In this document: positions 16,525 through 27,477 of the stretch, piece after piece
Layout of the letters: each line of letters starts with the position of its first letter
How positions within the stretch are numbered: the first letter of the stretch is position 1
NCBI GenBank assembly: GCA_030680175.1
Contig: JAUXWO010000058.1
Location: 1-50,724 of the forward strand
Direction of reading: 5' to 3'
Length of the DNA: 50,724 nucleotides
Source: Vicinamibacterales bacterium
Lineage (GTDB): Bacteria; Acidobacteriota; Vicinamibacteria; Vicinamibacterales; UBA2999
Position numbers and translations under genes: made by a program
Notes under the pieces: model-generated
Database searches by the model: none
What the model saw: the letters and a program-made list of their open reading frames with translations, nothing else
What the model was told of the DNA's origin: nothing

Positions 16525-19500
16525 TCAGTTCCCGTCGAGGGCGTCGCGCACGGCCTTGAGGATCTGGGCGCGGTTGAAGGGCTTGTGCACGAGCCGGGCA
16601 CGGCCATCGAGCACGCCGTGGCGCATGGTCGTATCGTCCATGTAGCCCGACATGAAGAGCACCTTCGTGGCGGGCCACCGCGCGCGGATGCGCTCGGCGA
16701 GTTCGCGGCCGGTGATCCCCGGCATCACCACGTCGGTCAGCAGCAGGTCCACGGGGCGCTCGCGCTGGTGGAGCAGGAGCAGCGCGTTGTCGCCGTTCGC
16801 CGCGGTGTGGGCGTCGTAGCCGGCCGACGCCAGCACATGCTTGGTCAGCTCGCGCAGCATGTCGTCGTCTTCCACGATCAGCACGACCTCGCTGCCGCGG
16901 GCGGGCGGGGAGGCGCTGCCGCCAGAGACGGCCCTGGCCTCCTTGAGCGCGGGCAGGCAGATGGTGAACCGCGCGCCCTCGCCGGGGGCGCTGTCCACCC
17001 AGACCACGCCGCCGCTCTGCTGCACGATGCCGAAGACCGTCGGGAGGCCGAGCCCCGTGCCGTGGCCCACGCCCTTGGTGGTGAAGAACGGTTCGAACGC
17101 GCGCCGGCTGACCTCCTCGTCCATGCCGTGACCGGTGTCCGAGACGACCATGGCGATCCACTCGCCGGGCATCAGCCCCGGGTGTTCCTCCGACAAGTGC
17201 GCGTCGACGAGCAGGTGTCGCGTCTCGATGGTCAACGTGCCGCCCGTCGGCATCGCATCGCGCGCGTTGACCGACAGGTTCATCAGGACCTGCTCGATCT
17301 GGCCGGGGTCCGCGCGCACCAGGCACGGCGCCGGGTCGGGTTGCACGACGAACGCGACATCCTCACCGATCAGCCGGCGGAGCATCTTCTCGAGGTTCGC
17401 GACGATGCCGTTCAGGTCGAGCTCCTGCGGCTGTAGGACCTGCTTGCGGCTGAAGGCGAGGAGCTGGCGCGTCAGCCCCGCCGCGCGTTCGCCGGCCTTG
17501 TGGATCTCGACGAGGGAGTCGCGGAGGGGGTGGCCGTCATCGAGGTCGCCGATGGCGAGCTCGGAGTAGCTGTTGATGACGGTGAGCAGGTTGTTGAAGT
17601 CGTGCGCGACACCGCCGGCGAGCCGTCCGACGGTCTCCATGCGCTGCGCCTGCAGCAGTTCTGCCTGCAGGTGCTTCCGCTCGCTCACGTTCTGCTTGAT
17701 GGCCACGAAGTGCGCGATGGCGCCCCGCGCGTCGCGCACGGGCGTGATCGTCATCTCCTCGTCGTAGAGCGTGCCGTCCTTGCGGCGGTTCACCAGCTCG
17801 CCCTGCCAGATGCCGCCCCCTTTGACCGTCGCCCACATCTCGCGGTAGAAGGCCTCGTCGTGCCGTCCCGACTTCAGGAGTTCCCCCGGTGTGTGTCCGC
17901 GGGCCTCGTCCAGCGTGTAGCCGGTGAGCGCGGTGAACGCCGGATTGGCCCACTCGATCCGGCCCTGGGCGGAGGTGACGACGATGGCGTTGGCGGCGGC
18001 CTCGAGGACCGAGAGGTGCAGCCGCTGCTGGTCCTCGGCCTCCCGTTGCGCGGTCAGGTCCGTCCACGCGCCGACGGCCTCCGTCGGCGTGCCGTCCGCG
18101 CCGGTCGCGAGCCGCGACTCGTCGCGGATGATGCGGTACCGGCCGTGGCGGTCCGCGAAGCGGTATTCGTGGACCAGCTGGCCGCGGCCGGTCAGCGTGG
18201 CGTGCTCGGCGTACGCGCGATCGCGATCCTCGGGGTGCAGGTGCGCGCCCCACCACCCCGGGGCCAGGGCCTCGTCCACCGTGTACCCGAGGATGCGCAG
18301 GACGTTGTCGCTGACCCACGTGGCCTGGTAGGCCGGGTCGTTGATCGCCAGCGTGTAGAGGACAGTCGGACTCGCCTCGATGAGCGCGCGCAGGCGGGCG
18401 AGCGCGGTGGCGCCGGCCGCGTGCTGCGCCCGGAGCTCGTCGTTCAGGTCCCGGATCTCGCGTTCGGCGCCGACGCGCGCCGTGATGTCGTGGGCGAGGA
18501 CGAGCGAGGCTTTCCGGCCTTCGAACTCCAGCGAGTGGGCCATGATCTCGACGTCGATGAGCGTGCCGTCGGCCTTGAAGTGGCGCCATACGCTGGGCGT
18601 GTCCGCCCCGATCGAGGGCAGGTGCGCGACGTCCTCGCGCAGGCGCGCGACGTCCTCGTCCGGACGGATGTCCGCGATCGTCATCTGCAGGAACTGCGCC
18701 TCGGTCCAGCCGTAGTGCAAGATCGCGGCATCGTTCACGGCGAGGAACCGCAGCGTGTCAGTGTCGTAGACCCACATCGGGTGCGGGTTCGCGTGGAAGA
18801 GCTGCCGGTAACGCCGCTCGCTGTCCCGGAGCGCGGCATCGGCACGCGCAATGGACCGTTGCCGGGCCGCCGCCAGCCCGCCCCCCACGGCGATGATGAA
18901 CAGCAGTCCGATCGCGATGGTCTGGCGCAGCCGGTCCCGGACCGGCGCCCAGGCCTCGGCGGGGTCCATGCGTGCGACCAGCACCCACGGCGCACCGGGG
19001 ACCTGGCGCACCGCGGCCACGACCGGCCGGTCCGCATAGTCCACGCCCTCGAACACGCCCTCTTCGCCAAGGCCGCCACGCACCCCCGGCACATCGGTGC
19101 GGTTGAGGGGCATCCGGCGTCGCAGCGCGCCGCCGGCGTCGAAGCGCAGCGGGGTCAGGTAGACGACCTCGTCGCCCTCGCGCCGGACGATGAAGGTCTC
19201 GGCGGTGCGCACGGGCACCGGCCATCGCTGGATGAATGGATAGAGGTAGACCGTGGGGTCGATCCGCAACAGCACCGCGCCAAGCGGTGTGCCGTCGTCG
19301 TTCGTGATCGGCGAGATCAGCGACAGGTGGATCGCGTCATCCGGCGAATCACGATGGAAGTCCACCCACATGACCTGGCCGGAGGCGTGGCTCTCGTGGG
19401 CGATGTCCGGATGCGTGGTGCGGCTCGTGCCCAGCAGGGCTGGCGCGTCCGGGTCGACCAGGCGCGCCACGCCGCCGGCGTCGAGCAGGCTGATGCCTTC

Positions 19501-19839
19501 GTACCGGTCGCCGGCCCGCATCCGGGTGAACCACTGCCGAATCTCGGCGGCGGCGGCCTCGTCGCCGGTGGCGAAGAAGCGCGCAGTCAATAACGCGAAC
19601 GCGCGGTTCTCGCCGAAGAAGCGTGCGTCGGCCTCGCGCTCGGTACGCCACTGCGCGAGTTCTCCGACCTTGAGCTCCGCGATGGCGGTGAGTTCGTTGC
19701 CGAGGCCGGCGCGGACCTCGCGCTCGTAGGCACGGTAGGTGGCGACACCCACCGCCGTGACGGCGAGGGCGACGCCCGCGAGCAGCAGGACGAGCGTCAG
19801 CCCGGCGATGCCCCGAGACGGGGAGGCGGAGCGCGGCAT
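16525..19839 (-). CDS. hybrid sensor histidine kinase, periplasmic sensor plus three PAS domains and receiver
   Basis: The protein has 1104 residues from the ATG at 19839. TM1 is near residues 12-34, a periplasmic sensor of ~250 residues follows (contains 'LLDAGGVARLVDPDAP' and 'TNDDGTPLGAVLLRIDP'), and TM2 is near 310-330. Three PAS/PAC units come next; the last has 'WANPAFTALTGYTLDEARGHTPGELLKSG'. The kinase core has GGVAHDFNNLL with His746, an N-box (NLSVNARDAMP), G1 (DTGHGMD) and G2 (GTGLGLPTVFG). A C-terminal receiver has Asp1036 in 'LLLTDVVMPG'. The two other hybrid kinases in this window share the core and receiver design. No DNA-binding output is encoded beside it, so the partner is unknown. 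It converges on the permease gene at 14044. Confidence 0.93.
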   Translation of the reverse strand: MPRSASPSRGIAGLTLVLLLAGVALAVTAVGVATYRAYEREVRAGLGNELTAIAELKVGELAQWRTEREADARFFGENRAFALLTARFFATGDEAAAAEIRQWFTRMRAGDRYEGISLLDAGGVARLVDPDAPALLGTSRTTHPDIAHESHASGQVMWVDFHRDSPDDAIHLSLISPITNDDGTPLGAVLLRIDPTVYLYPFIQRWPVPVRTAETFIVRREGDEVVYLTPLRFDAGGALRRRMPLNRTDVPGVRGGLGEEGVFEGVDYADRPVVAAVRQVPGAPWVLVARMDPAEAWAPVRDRLRQTIAIGLLFIIAVGGGLAAARQRSIARADAALRDSERRYRQLFHANPHPMWVYDTDTLRFLAVNDAAILHYGWTEAQFLQMTIADIRPDEDVARLREDVAHLPSIGADTPSVWRHFKADGTLIDVEIMAHSLEFEGRKASLVLAHDITARVGAEREIRDLNDELRAQHAAGATALARLRALIEASPTVLYTLAINDPAYQATWVSDNVLRILGYTVDEALAPGWWGAHLHPEDRDRAYAEHATLTGRGQLVHEYRFADRHGRYRIIRDESRLATGADGTPTEAVGAWTDLTAQREAEDQQRLHLSVLEAAANAIVVTSAQGRIEWANPAFTALTGYTLDEARGHTPGELLKSGRHDEAFYREMWATVKGGGIWQGELVNRRKDGTLYDEEMTITPVRDARGAIAHFVAIKQNVSERKHLQAELLQAQRMETVGRLAGGVAHDFNNLLTVINSYSELAIGDLDDGHPLRDSLVEIHKAGERAAGLTRQLLAFSRKQVLQPQELDLNGIVANLEKMLRRLIGEDVAFVVQPDPAPCLVRADPGQIEQVLMNLSVNARDAMPTGGTLTIETRHLLVDAHLSEEHPGLMPGEWIAMVVSDTGHGMDEEVSRRAFEPFFTTKGVGHGTGLGLPTVFGIVQQSGGVVWVDSAPGEGARFTICLPALKEARAVSGGSASPPARGSEVVLIVEDDDMLRELTKHVLASAGYDAHTAANGDNALLLLHQRERPVDLLLTDVVMPGITGRELAERIRARWPATKVLFMSGYMDDTTMRHGVLDGRARLVHKPFNRAQILKAVRDALDGN

Positions 19840-19927
19840 GAGATGCCCGTAGTGTAACGCCGAACCCGCCTCCCGCTGCGACGGGAGGGGACCGCGCCGC
19901 GGCCCCCCGCGCGGCCTACCGGGCGGC

Positions 19928-21355
19928 CTACCGGGCGCGCGCCATGTCCGCCACGATGTCGTAGTGGAACCGGACGAAGCGGTGCAGTTCGCTCTCCAGG
20001 ATGCGTTCCTGGTCGCTGTGCGCGCCGAAGCCCTTCGGGCCGTCTTCGATGTCGATCGCGGGGCCGACGCCGTAGCACTGAATGCCCTTGGCACGCAGAT
20101 ACGCCATATCGGTCGCTCCCGTGCTCATCGTGGGCAGCGTCGTCGTCGCGTAGTGCTTCGTGATGTTCGACTCGAGCACCTGGAAGGCCTCGGTGCCCAG
20201 GCGTGCGGTGCCGGCCGGGCGGATGTCCCGCGGCGCCCAGGCCACGTCGATCGCCGGGTCGTTGATGACCTTGCGGACCTCCTCGAGGAACGCGTCGGGA
20301 TCCTCGGTCGGCAGGAGCCGCGTGTCGAGCGTTGCGGTGACCTCGGACGGGATCACGTTGACGCGGTAGCCGCCCTGGATGATGGTCGGCGAGATCGACG
20401 AGCGCAGCATCGAGGCGTGGCGCGGCTCGTGCTCGAGGAAGTGGTCGTCGGCCGGGCCCGAGATCTTCGGGTCCGGATGCAGGACGTCCGTGTAGCGCTT
20501 CGCGTCCTCCGGCGACGAGATGGCGGCGAGGCGCTTGAAGTACGAGCCGGTCGTCTCGTTGATGCGGATCGGGATGCGCCACTTGCCGACGGCCGAGACG
20601 GCGTTCGACATGTGCACGACGGCGTTCTGCTGCAGCGGCACCGACCCATGCCCGGCCGGCCCGCGCGCGGTCAGCGCAATCGCCCGCGGGATCTTCTCCA
20701 TCGTCTGCACCGAGGCGAAGCGGACGGCGCCGTCCTGGCGCGTCACGCCGCCGCCCTCGGCGAAGCAGTACTCGGCCTCGATCTCCGGCAGGTGGTTGTC
20801 GACCATGTACTGGATGCCGATGCGCGTGGAGCCCTCCTCGCCGGCCTCGGCCAGGAAGATCACGTCGCGATCGAGCGGCACGTTGAGGCGCTTGAGCGTC
20901 AGCATCGCCATCAGCGCGGCGACGACGTTGTCCTTGTCGTCGACGGTGCCGCGGCCGTAGACGTAGCCGCCGTCGCGTGTGGCGGCAAACGGCGGGAACG
21001 TCCACTTGGCCGGATCGACGTTCACCACATCCGTGTGCGCCATGATCAGAATCGGCCGCTTGCTGCCGTTCCCCTTCAGGCGCGCGACGACGTTCGGGCG
21101 ATGGTCCTCGAGCGCGAAGGTCTGGACGGGGATCCCCTCGGCCTCGAGCACCTTCACCAGGTAGTCGGCGGCGTCCTTCTCGCGTCCCGGCGGGTCGCTC
21201 GTGTCGAAGCGGAGCAACGCCTGGAAGTGGCGCATGGTCTCCTCTTCAAGGGCGGTCCAGTCGGGGGCGGGCGGCTGGTGGGCCAGTGGCGCGGCCGGCG
21301 CGGTGAATGCCAGCAGCAGGGCGGCCAGGACGAGCTTCCTCATGCGCCGGAGCAT
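19928..21355 (-). CDS. M20-family metallopeptidase, exported
   Basis: The product is a zinc-dependent carboxypeptidase/aminoacylase-type hydrolase of 475 residues. The N-terminus MLRRMRKLVLAALLLAFTAP is a signal peptide, with a second possible Met at 21343. Metal ligands and catalytic residues follow the M20 pattern: His107 in 'MAHTDVV', Asp139/Asp140 in 'GRGTVDDKDN', Glu173/Glu174 in 'EAGEEGS', an EGGG further on, and a C-terminal His in 'GFGAHSDQER'. A dimerisation (lid) domain interrupts the catalytic domain near residues 230-340. It lies between two hybrid kinase genes on the same strand. Substrate specificity is not visible; a periplasmic peptide-scavenging role is an inference. Confidence 0.92.
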   Translation of the reverse strand: MLRRMRKLVLAALLLAFTAPAAPLAHQPPAPDWTALEEETMRHFQALLRFDTSDPPGREKDAADYLVKVLEAEGIPVQTFALEDHRPNVVARLKGNGSKRPILIMAHTDVVNVDPAKWTFPPFAATRDGGYVYGRGTVDDKDNVVAALMAMLTLKRLNVPLDRDVIFLAEAGEEGSTRIGIQYMVDNHLPEIEAEYCFAEGGGVTRQDGAVRFASVQTMEKIPRAIALTARGPAGHGSVPLQQNAVVHMSNAVSAVGKWRIPIRINETTGSYFKRLAAISSPEDAKRYTDVLHPDPKISGPADDHFLEHEPRHASMLRSSISPTIIQGGYRVNVIPSEVTATLDTRLLPTEDPDAFLEEVRKVINDPAIDVAWAPRDIRPAGTARLGTEAFQVLESNITKHYATTTLPTMSTGATDMAYLRAKGIQCYGVGPAIDIEDGPKGFGAHSDQERILESELHRFVRFHYDIVADMARAR

Positions 21356-21372
21356 AGCGCCGGGCGCGCCAG

Positions 21373-21395
21373 GTTCAAAGTTCAAAGTTCAGAGT

Positions 21396-21400
<5 letters not shown>
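21373..21400. repeat. heptamer tandem repeat (GTTCAAA, 4 units)
   Basis: Four units (gttcaaa, gttcaaa, gttcaga, gttcaat) occupy the junction between the hybrid kinase at 21396 and the M20 gene. The kinase's TGA (21398-21396) lies inside the last unit, so the repeat supplies the stop codon. Confidence 0.9.
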
Positions 21401-23438
<2,038 letters not shown>

Positions 23439-23684
23439 GCGCCCCCACGGAAGACGTCGACGACTAGCACACCGGACGGGTCGCACTCGAGCGAAGCCGC
23501 CACGCGCACCCCCTCATGCCCGTCAGGGCGTTGCCGATGGACTCACGCTGTCTGCATTAGAGCGCCGCGTTCGAGCCGCGTCAACCACGGAGTGGGGAGA
23601 GGGGGGGCAGCAGCGCGACGGCGCCACCGATGTCGACGGGCGGGGGGGCGCGATCGCGCTCTTCGGCTGGGGAGGGAAGGGGTG

Positions 23685-23710
23685 CTGACCGCCGCGCGTG
23701 CGGCGGTCAG
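23685..23710 (-). terminator. hairpin downstream of the SWIB gene
   Basis: A perfect 11-bp stem (CTGACCGCCGC) with a 4-base loop (gcgt) begins 14 bases past the stop of the SWIB-protein gene. No T-run follows on the minus strand, so it is a terminator-like hairpin rather than a textbook intrinsic terminator. Confidence 0.5.
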
Positions 23711-23724
23711 CCCGGGCGCCGGAC

Positions 23725-24096
23725 CTACTTGAGGTGCTTGCCCACCAGCTTGGTCATCTCGAACATGTTCACGGACGACTTGCCGCCGAAGACCGCCTTC
23801 AGCGTGGCGTCGGCATTGATCATCCGCCGGTTCTTCTGATCCTGCAGGCCGTTCTTCTTGATGTAGGCCCACAGCTTCTTGGTGACCTCGGTGCGCGGCA
23901 GCGGCTTGTCGCCGACGACCGCCGCCAGGGTGGCGCTCGGCGAGACGGGCCGCATGAACGCGGCGTTGGCGGTCCGCTTCTTGGCTGCCTTCTTCGCCGT
24001 CTTCTTGACGGCCTTCTTGGCGGCCTTCTTCGCGACCTTCTTCACGGCCTTCTTCGGGGCGGCCTTCTTCGTTGCCTTCTTGGCTTTCTTTGCCAT
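23725..24096 (-). CDS. SWIB-domain protein with histone H1-like lysine tail
   Basis: The protein has 123 residues. Residues 1-42 are almost only Lys, Ala, Val and Thr in Lys-Lys-Ala repeats (AKKAKKATKKAAPKKAVKK and so on), like bacterial histone H1-like proteins. Residues ~47-123 are a SWIB/MDM2-type domain ('PRTEVTKKLWAYIKKNGLQDQKNRRMINADATLKAVFG...VNMFEMTKLVGKHL'). AGGAGAG lies six bases upstream of the ATG at 24096, which fixes the start against an in-frame upstream Met. The basic tail should bind DNA non-specifically, and the SWIB fold suggests protein-protein contact, so a nucleoid-associated role is likely. Bacterial SWIB proteins are best known from chlamydiae, where the domain is linked to topoisomerase; none is adjacent here. 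Confidence 0.9.
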   Translation of the reverse strand: MAKKAKKATKKAAPKKAVKKVAKKAAKKAVKKTAKKAAKKRTANAAFMRPVSPSATLAAVVGDKPLPRTEVTKKLWAYIKKNGLQDQKNRRMINADATLKAVFGGKSSVNMFEMTKLVGKHLK

Positions 24097-24260
24097 CTGC
24101 TCTCCTGGTAAGACGCACGGAGCGTCGCGCAACAGCATCTCACGAAACTGCACTCTCCCAGAGAGAGAAATGCACGATCGCGCGCGGCAGTGACCGCCGG
24201 GCCGTCATCGGGATGGGGCCGCCGTCCCCCGGAGAGGCACGGTCCGCCTAAGATGGACCG

Positions 24261-25355
24261 ATGGTCCGGTGGCTCTCCATGCACGTTGGCTACGCGTGCC
24301 GCCACACCGGCGCGTGCTGTGGCGCCGGGTGGCCGCTGCCCGTCGAGCACGGCGTCGCGCCGGCACTTGCGGCGGCCGTGTCGGACGGCTGCGTCCGTCC
24401 GGCGGACGACACCGCGGAGTGGATGACTCCGCACGCGGCCGCGCCCGACGGCGTTGCCGGCACCCTGCGGCTGCTCCCGGATGGCCACTGCGTGTTCCAC
24501 CAGGCGGCCCCCGGCGGCGGCCGCCAGTGCGCGGTCCACGCCGCGCTCGGGCACGCGCATCTGCCCGCCGCATGCCGGCACTTCCCTCGAGTGTGCCTCG
24601 TCGATGGCCGGGGAGTGCACGTCACGCTCTCGCACTTCTGTCCGACGGCGGCGGCCCTGCTTGTGGCCGCGGAGGGGGCCGTCTCGATCGTCGAGGGGCC
24701 GGCGCCCGTGCCCGGCCGCGACGTGCCGGAAGGGCTGGATGCGCGCGACGCGTGGCCGCCGCTCCTCACGCCGGCCGTCCTGATGGACCTCGAGGGGTAC
24801 GACGCCTGGGAGCGGCACATGGTGGAGACGATCGCCGGGGCGCGCATGCGCGGCCGGTCGGCGGCCGGCGCGGTGGCGCGGCTGGCCGCGGACGCGCGTG
24901 TCCTGCAGGCGTGGCGTCCCGGTGGCCAGCCGCTCGCCGAGGCCGTCGCGATGCTGGCCGATCGCGGGGACGATCGCGACGAGGACCGGCTCGACGCGCG
25001 CGGGCTCTTCGACGAGGCGCGCGCCTCCTGTCGCGCGCCGTGGACGTGGGACGCGGCGCCCGCCGATCTCGCAGCGCTCGACGCGCGGTTCGTGGCGCCG
25101 GGGTGGGACGGCGTGGATGACGTCGTGCGGCGGTACCTGGCGGCGCACGCGTTCGCCTCCTGGGAGGCCTATCAGGCCGGCGGCGGGCTGGCGGTGGTCC
25201 GCGCCGTCGCGCGCGCGCTCGCCGTCGTCCGCATCGAAGCCGCCCGGGCCGCGGGTCTGGCCGGCACGGAGATCGACCGCGCGATGATCACTGCGACAAT
25301 TCGCCGCGCCGATCTGCTCCTGCGCCACTACGCGACGTTCGACGGACTCGCATAA
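24261..25355 (+). CDS. YkgJ-like cysteine-cluster protein
   Basis: The protein has 364 residues. The N-terminal ~130 residues hold a CxxxxxCC cluster (Cys13, Cys19, Cys20 in 'YACRHTGACC'), then 'GHCVFH', 'QCAVHAALG', 'PAACRHFPRVCL' and 'LSHFCPTA'. This spacing fits the zinc/iron-chelating CxxCxxCC family (YkgJ, and the cluster in FliB-type lysine methylases). The remaining ~230 residues are helical and unrecognised. It could be a metal-cluster-dependent modifying enzyme; no flagellin gene is near. The start ATG is weakly supported; Met at 24279 is an alternative but would remove only six residues. The stop is four bases before the next gene, so the two are probably co-translated. Confidence 0.75.
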   Translation: MVRWLSMHVGYACRHTGACCGAGWPLPVEHGVAPALAAAVSDGCVRPADDTAEWMTPHAAAPDGVAGTLRLLPDGHCVFHQAAPGGGRQCAVHAALGHAHLPAACRHFPRVCLVDGRGVHVTLSHFCPTAAALLVAAEGAVSIVEGPAPVPGRDVPEGLDARDAWPPLLTPAVLMDLEGYDAWERHMVETIAGARMRGRSAAGAVARLAADARVLQAWRPGGQPLAEAVAMLADRGDDRDEDRLDARGLFDEARASCRAPWTWDAAPADLAALDARFVAPGWDGVDDVVRRYLAAHAFASWEAYQAGGGLAVVRAVARALAVVRIEAARAAGLAGTEIDRAMITATIRRADLLLRHYATFDGLA

Positions 25356-25358
25356 ACT

Positions 25359-26639
25359 GTGCGTGCCGTGTCCGTCGTCACCCTCATCTACCTCACCTCC
25401 GCCTCGATCAGCGTGGTCGCGGGCGTCGCGGCGTGGCGGCGTCGCGATGTCCGGGGGGCGCGTCCGCTGGCCCTGATGGTGGCGGCCGCCGCGCTCTGGG
25501 CGGCGTGCGACGCCATCGAGGTCAACCTCGCGACCGCCGAGGCGCGGCGGTTCGTGTCGCAGGTGCAGTACCTCGGGGTCGTGTCGGCGGCGCCCTTCTT
25601 CTTCCACATGGCGATGGCGCTGGCGCGCCGGGAGCGGCAGCTGACCCCGGTCGTCCTGACGGCCGTCTGGGCGGTGCCGCTGATCTCGCTGCTGATGGCA
25701 TGGACGAGCGCGTGGCATCCGTGGCTCTGGACACGGATCGAGATGCCCGCCGCGAACGCCCCGTTCGCGATCTACCACTACGGGGCGTGGTTCTGGGTGC
25801 TGGCGGCGCAGCACTATGGGCTGATGGCGCTCGGTACGGTGCTGCTCGTCGAGACCGCGCGCCGCGTGACCCGGCCCTTCAGGCGGGGGATGTTCGTGGC
25901 GGCCGCCGCGGTGGGCCTCATCTGGTTCGGCAACTTCGTCTACATCTTCAAGCTCGGCCCCTACCCCGGATTGAACTGGGCGGCCGCGTCGCTCGGCGTG
26001 AGCGGTGCGCTGCTGGCGTGGGTGGTGCTTGACGAGGGGCTCTTCGACTTGCTGCCCCGGCCGGACCGGGATGACCTGCTCGACCTGATGTCGGACGGCG
26101 TGCTGATCGTCGATCGGGCGGGGCGGGTCCTGCGCGCGAATCAGTCGGCGCGCGTGGCGCTGCACCTGCCGGAGGCCCTGGACGTCGAGGTGCCCCCGAC
26201 GCTCGGGCTGCCGCCGCTCAAGGACGATGCGTCGGCGGTCTGGCGGAGCGAGGTACGGATCGGCCATCCCGCCGGCCGTTGGCTCGACGTCCGCGCCACC
26301 GCCGTCCACGACCGGTGGGGCGACCTGGCCGGCCGCTTCATCGTGATCCGCGACATCACGATCCCGAAGCGGCTCGAGGAGGAGCGCGAGGCCCTCATCA
26401 CGAAGCTGCGCGCCGCGGTCGCGACGGTGCGCACCCTCGAGGACCTCCTGCCCATCTGCGCCAACTGCCGCAAGGTGCGCGACGACAGGGGCTACTGGGG
26501 CCAGATCGAGGACTACCTGCGGACGCGCGCCGCCGTGGAGTTCACCCATGGGATCTGCCCCGAGTGCATGGACCACCTCTACGGGGAGCTCGGCGAGCAC
26601 GGGAAGCCCGACGAGGACGACCAGCCTGAGGCCTCGTGA
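25359..26639 (+). CDS. 7TM-PAS sensor with zinc-ribbon-like tail, no kinase domain
   Basis: The protein has 426 residues from a GTG at 25359. Residues 1-225 form about seven hydrophobic helices of the histidine-kinase N-terminal 7TM type ('LALMVAAAALWAACDAIEV', 'FFFHMAMALARRERQLTP', 'GLIWFGNFVYIFKLGPYPG'). A PAS domain follows (residues ~240-340: 'DLMSDGVLIVDRAGRVLRANQSA' to 'RFIVIRDITIPKRLEEE'), then a coiled coil. Instead of a H-box and ATPase it ends with 'LLPICANCRKVRDDRGYWGQ...FTHGICPECMDHLY', carrying Cys367, Cys370, Cys400 and Cys403, a probable metal-binding knuckle pair. This tail recurs at the ends of PAS and receiver proteins in many bacteria, and to my knowledge its function is unsettled. 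It is coupled to the cysteine-cluster gene upstream. Confidence 0.85.
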   Translation: MRAVSVVTLIYLTSASISVVAGVAAWRRRDVRGARPLALMVAAAALWAACDAIEVNLATAEARRFVSQVQYLGVVSAAPFFFHMAMALARRERQLTPVVLTAVWAVPLISLLMAWTSAWHPWLWTRIEMPAANAPFAIYHYGAWFWVLAAQHYGLMALGTVLLVETARRVTRPFRRGMFVAAAAVGLIWFGNFVYIFKLGPYPGLNWAAASLGVSGALLAWVVLDEGLFDLLPRPDRDDLLDLMSDGVLIVDRAGRVLRANQSARVALHLPEALDVEVPPTLGLPPLKDDASAVWRSEVRIGHPAGRWLDVRATAVHDRWGDLAGRFIVIRDITIPKRLEEEREALITKLRAAVATVRTLEDLLPICANCRKVRDDRGYWGQIEDYLRTRAAVEFTHGICPECMDHLYGELGEHGKPDEDDQPEAS

Positions 26640-26651
26640 GGCGGCGGCGGG

Positions 26652-27416
26652 CTAGCCTTCGGAGAATTCCACGATCACGGGGGCGTGGTCGCTCGTGCCA
26701 ACCTCGCGCTGGACCGTGGACGCAGTCACCCGCGGGAGGAGCGCCTCGGAGGCGGCGACGTAGTCGATGCGCCAGCCGATGTTGCGCTGCCGCAGGTTCC
26801 GCCACGGCGCCCACCACGTGAAGAGCTCCGCGTTTTCAGGCTCGCGGGCGCGGGCCACGTCCACGAGCCCATACGACAGGACGCGCTCCAGCAGCGCGCG
26901 CTCGTCCGCGCGTGTGCCCACCTGGTTCGGCTTGCGTTCCTTCGGATGGATGTCGAGGTCACTGCGTGTGACGTTCAGGTCCCCGCAGAGGACGAGCGGG
27001 TGGCCCGTGGCCTGCTGCGAGGCGGTCCAGTCGCCGAGCGCCTCGAGGAAGCGCAGCTTCGCGTTGTAGTCCTTGCCGCCGTTCGGCACATACACCGAGG
27101 CCAGCGTCAGCGCGCCCCCCGGCAGCGCGACCGTCGTCGTCGCCACCCGCTGCTCGAAGTCGAACGGCGGATGCACGAACGCCGGGGGCTCGGCGGTCAG
27201 GGCCTTCGACACCAGCAGCCCGACGCCCGAGTAGCCCTTCTCGCCGTGCCAGCAGGACCAGTAGCCGTCGAGGTCGCGCAGCTCGAACGGCAGCTGGTCG
27301 ATCGCGGCCTTGATCTCCTGCAGGCAGACGATGTCGGGGCGCTCGGTGGCGAGCCACTCGAGCAGCTGGGCCTGACGCGCGCGCAGGCCGTTCACATTCC
27401 AGGTGGCGATCTTCAT
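26652..27416 (-). CDS. xthA: exodeoxyribonuclease III (AP endonuclease)
   Basis: The protein has 254 residues, normal for the family. The start is fixed by MKIATWNVNGLRAR. The catalytic blocks of the exonuclease/endonuclease/phosphatase fold are all present: 'CLQEIKA' (metal Glu), 'YSGVGLLV', 'VYVPNGG', 'LCGDLNV' (Asp, Asn), 'WRIDYV' and C-terminal 'GTSDHAPV' (His). It cleaves DNA 5' of abasic sites and removes 3' blocks in base-excision repair, in the cytoplasm. The gene lies 61 bases downstream of a TetR gene on the same strand and converges with the sensor gene at 25359. Confidence 0.97.
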   Translation of the reverse strand: MKIATWNVNGLRARQAQLLEWLATERPDIVCLQEIKAAIDQLPFELRDLDGYWSCWHGEKGYSGVGLLVSKALTAEPPAFVHPPFDFEQRVATTTVALPGGALTLASVYVPNGGKDYNAKLRFLEALGDWTASQQATGHPLVLCGDLNVTRSDLDIHPKERKPNQVGTRADERALLERVLSYGLVDVARAREPENAELFTWWAPWRNLRQRNIGWRIDYVAASEALLPRVTASTVQREVGTSDHAPVIVEFSEG

Positions 27417-27477
27417 CGGCGGATCCGGGCGAGGGGGAACGAGGGCACCACGCGGGTGGAGGCGGTTCGGCATCGCG

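Noticed and set aside
23439-23684. Spacer upstream of the PAS-PAS hybrid kinase
   Set aside because: Looked for a small gene or RNA; only G-runs and no convincing start, hairpin or promoter.
24042-26600. 852-codon minus-strand open frame over the YkgJ-like and 7TM sensor genes
   Set aside because: Antisense shadow; the plus-strand products have clear domains and Cys motifs.
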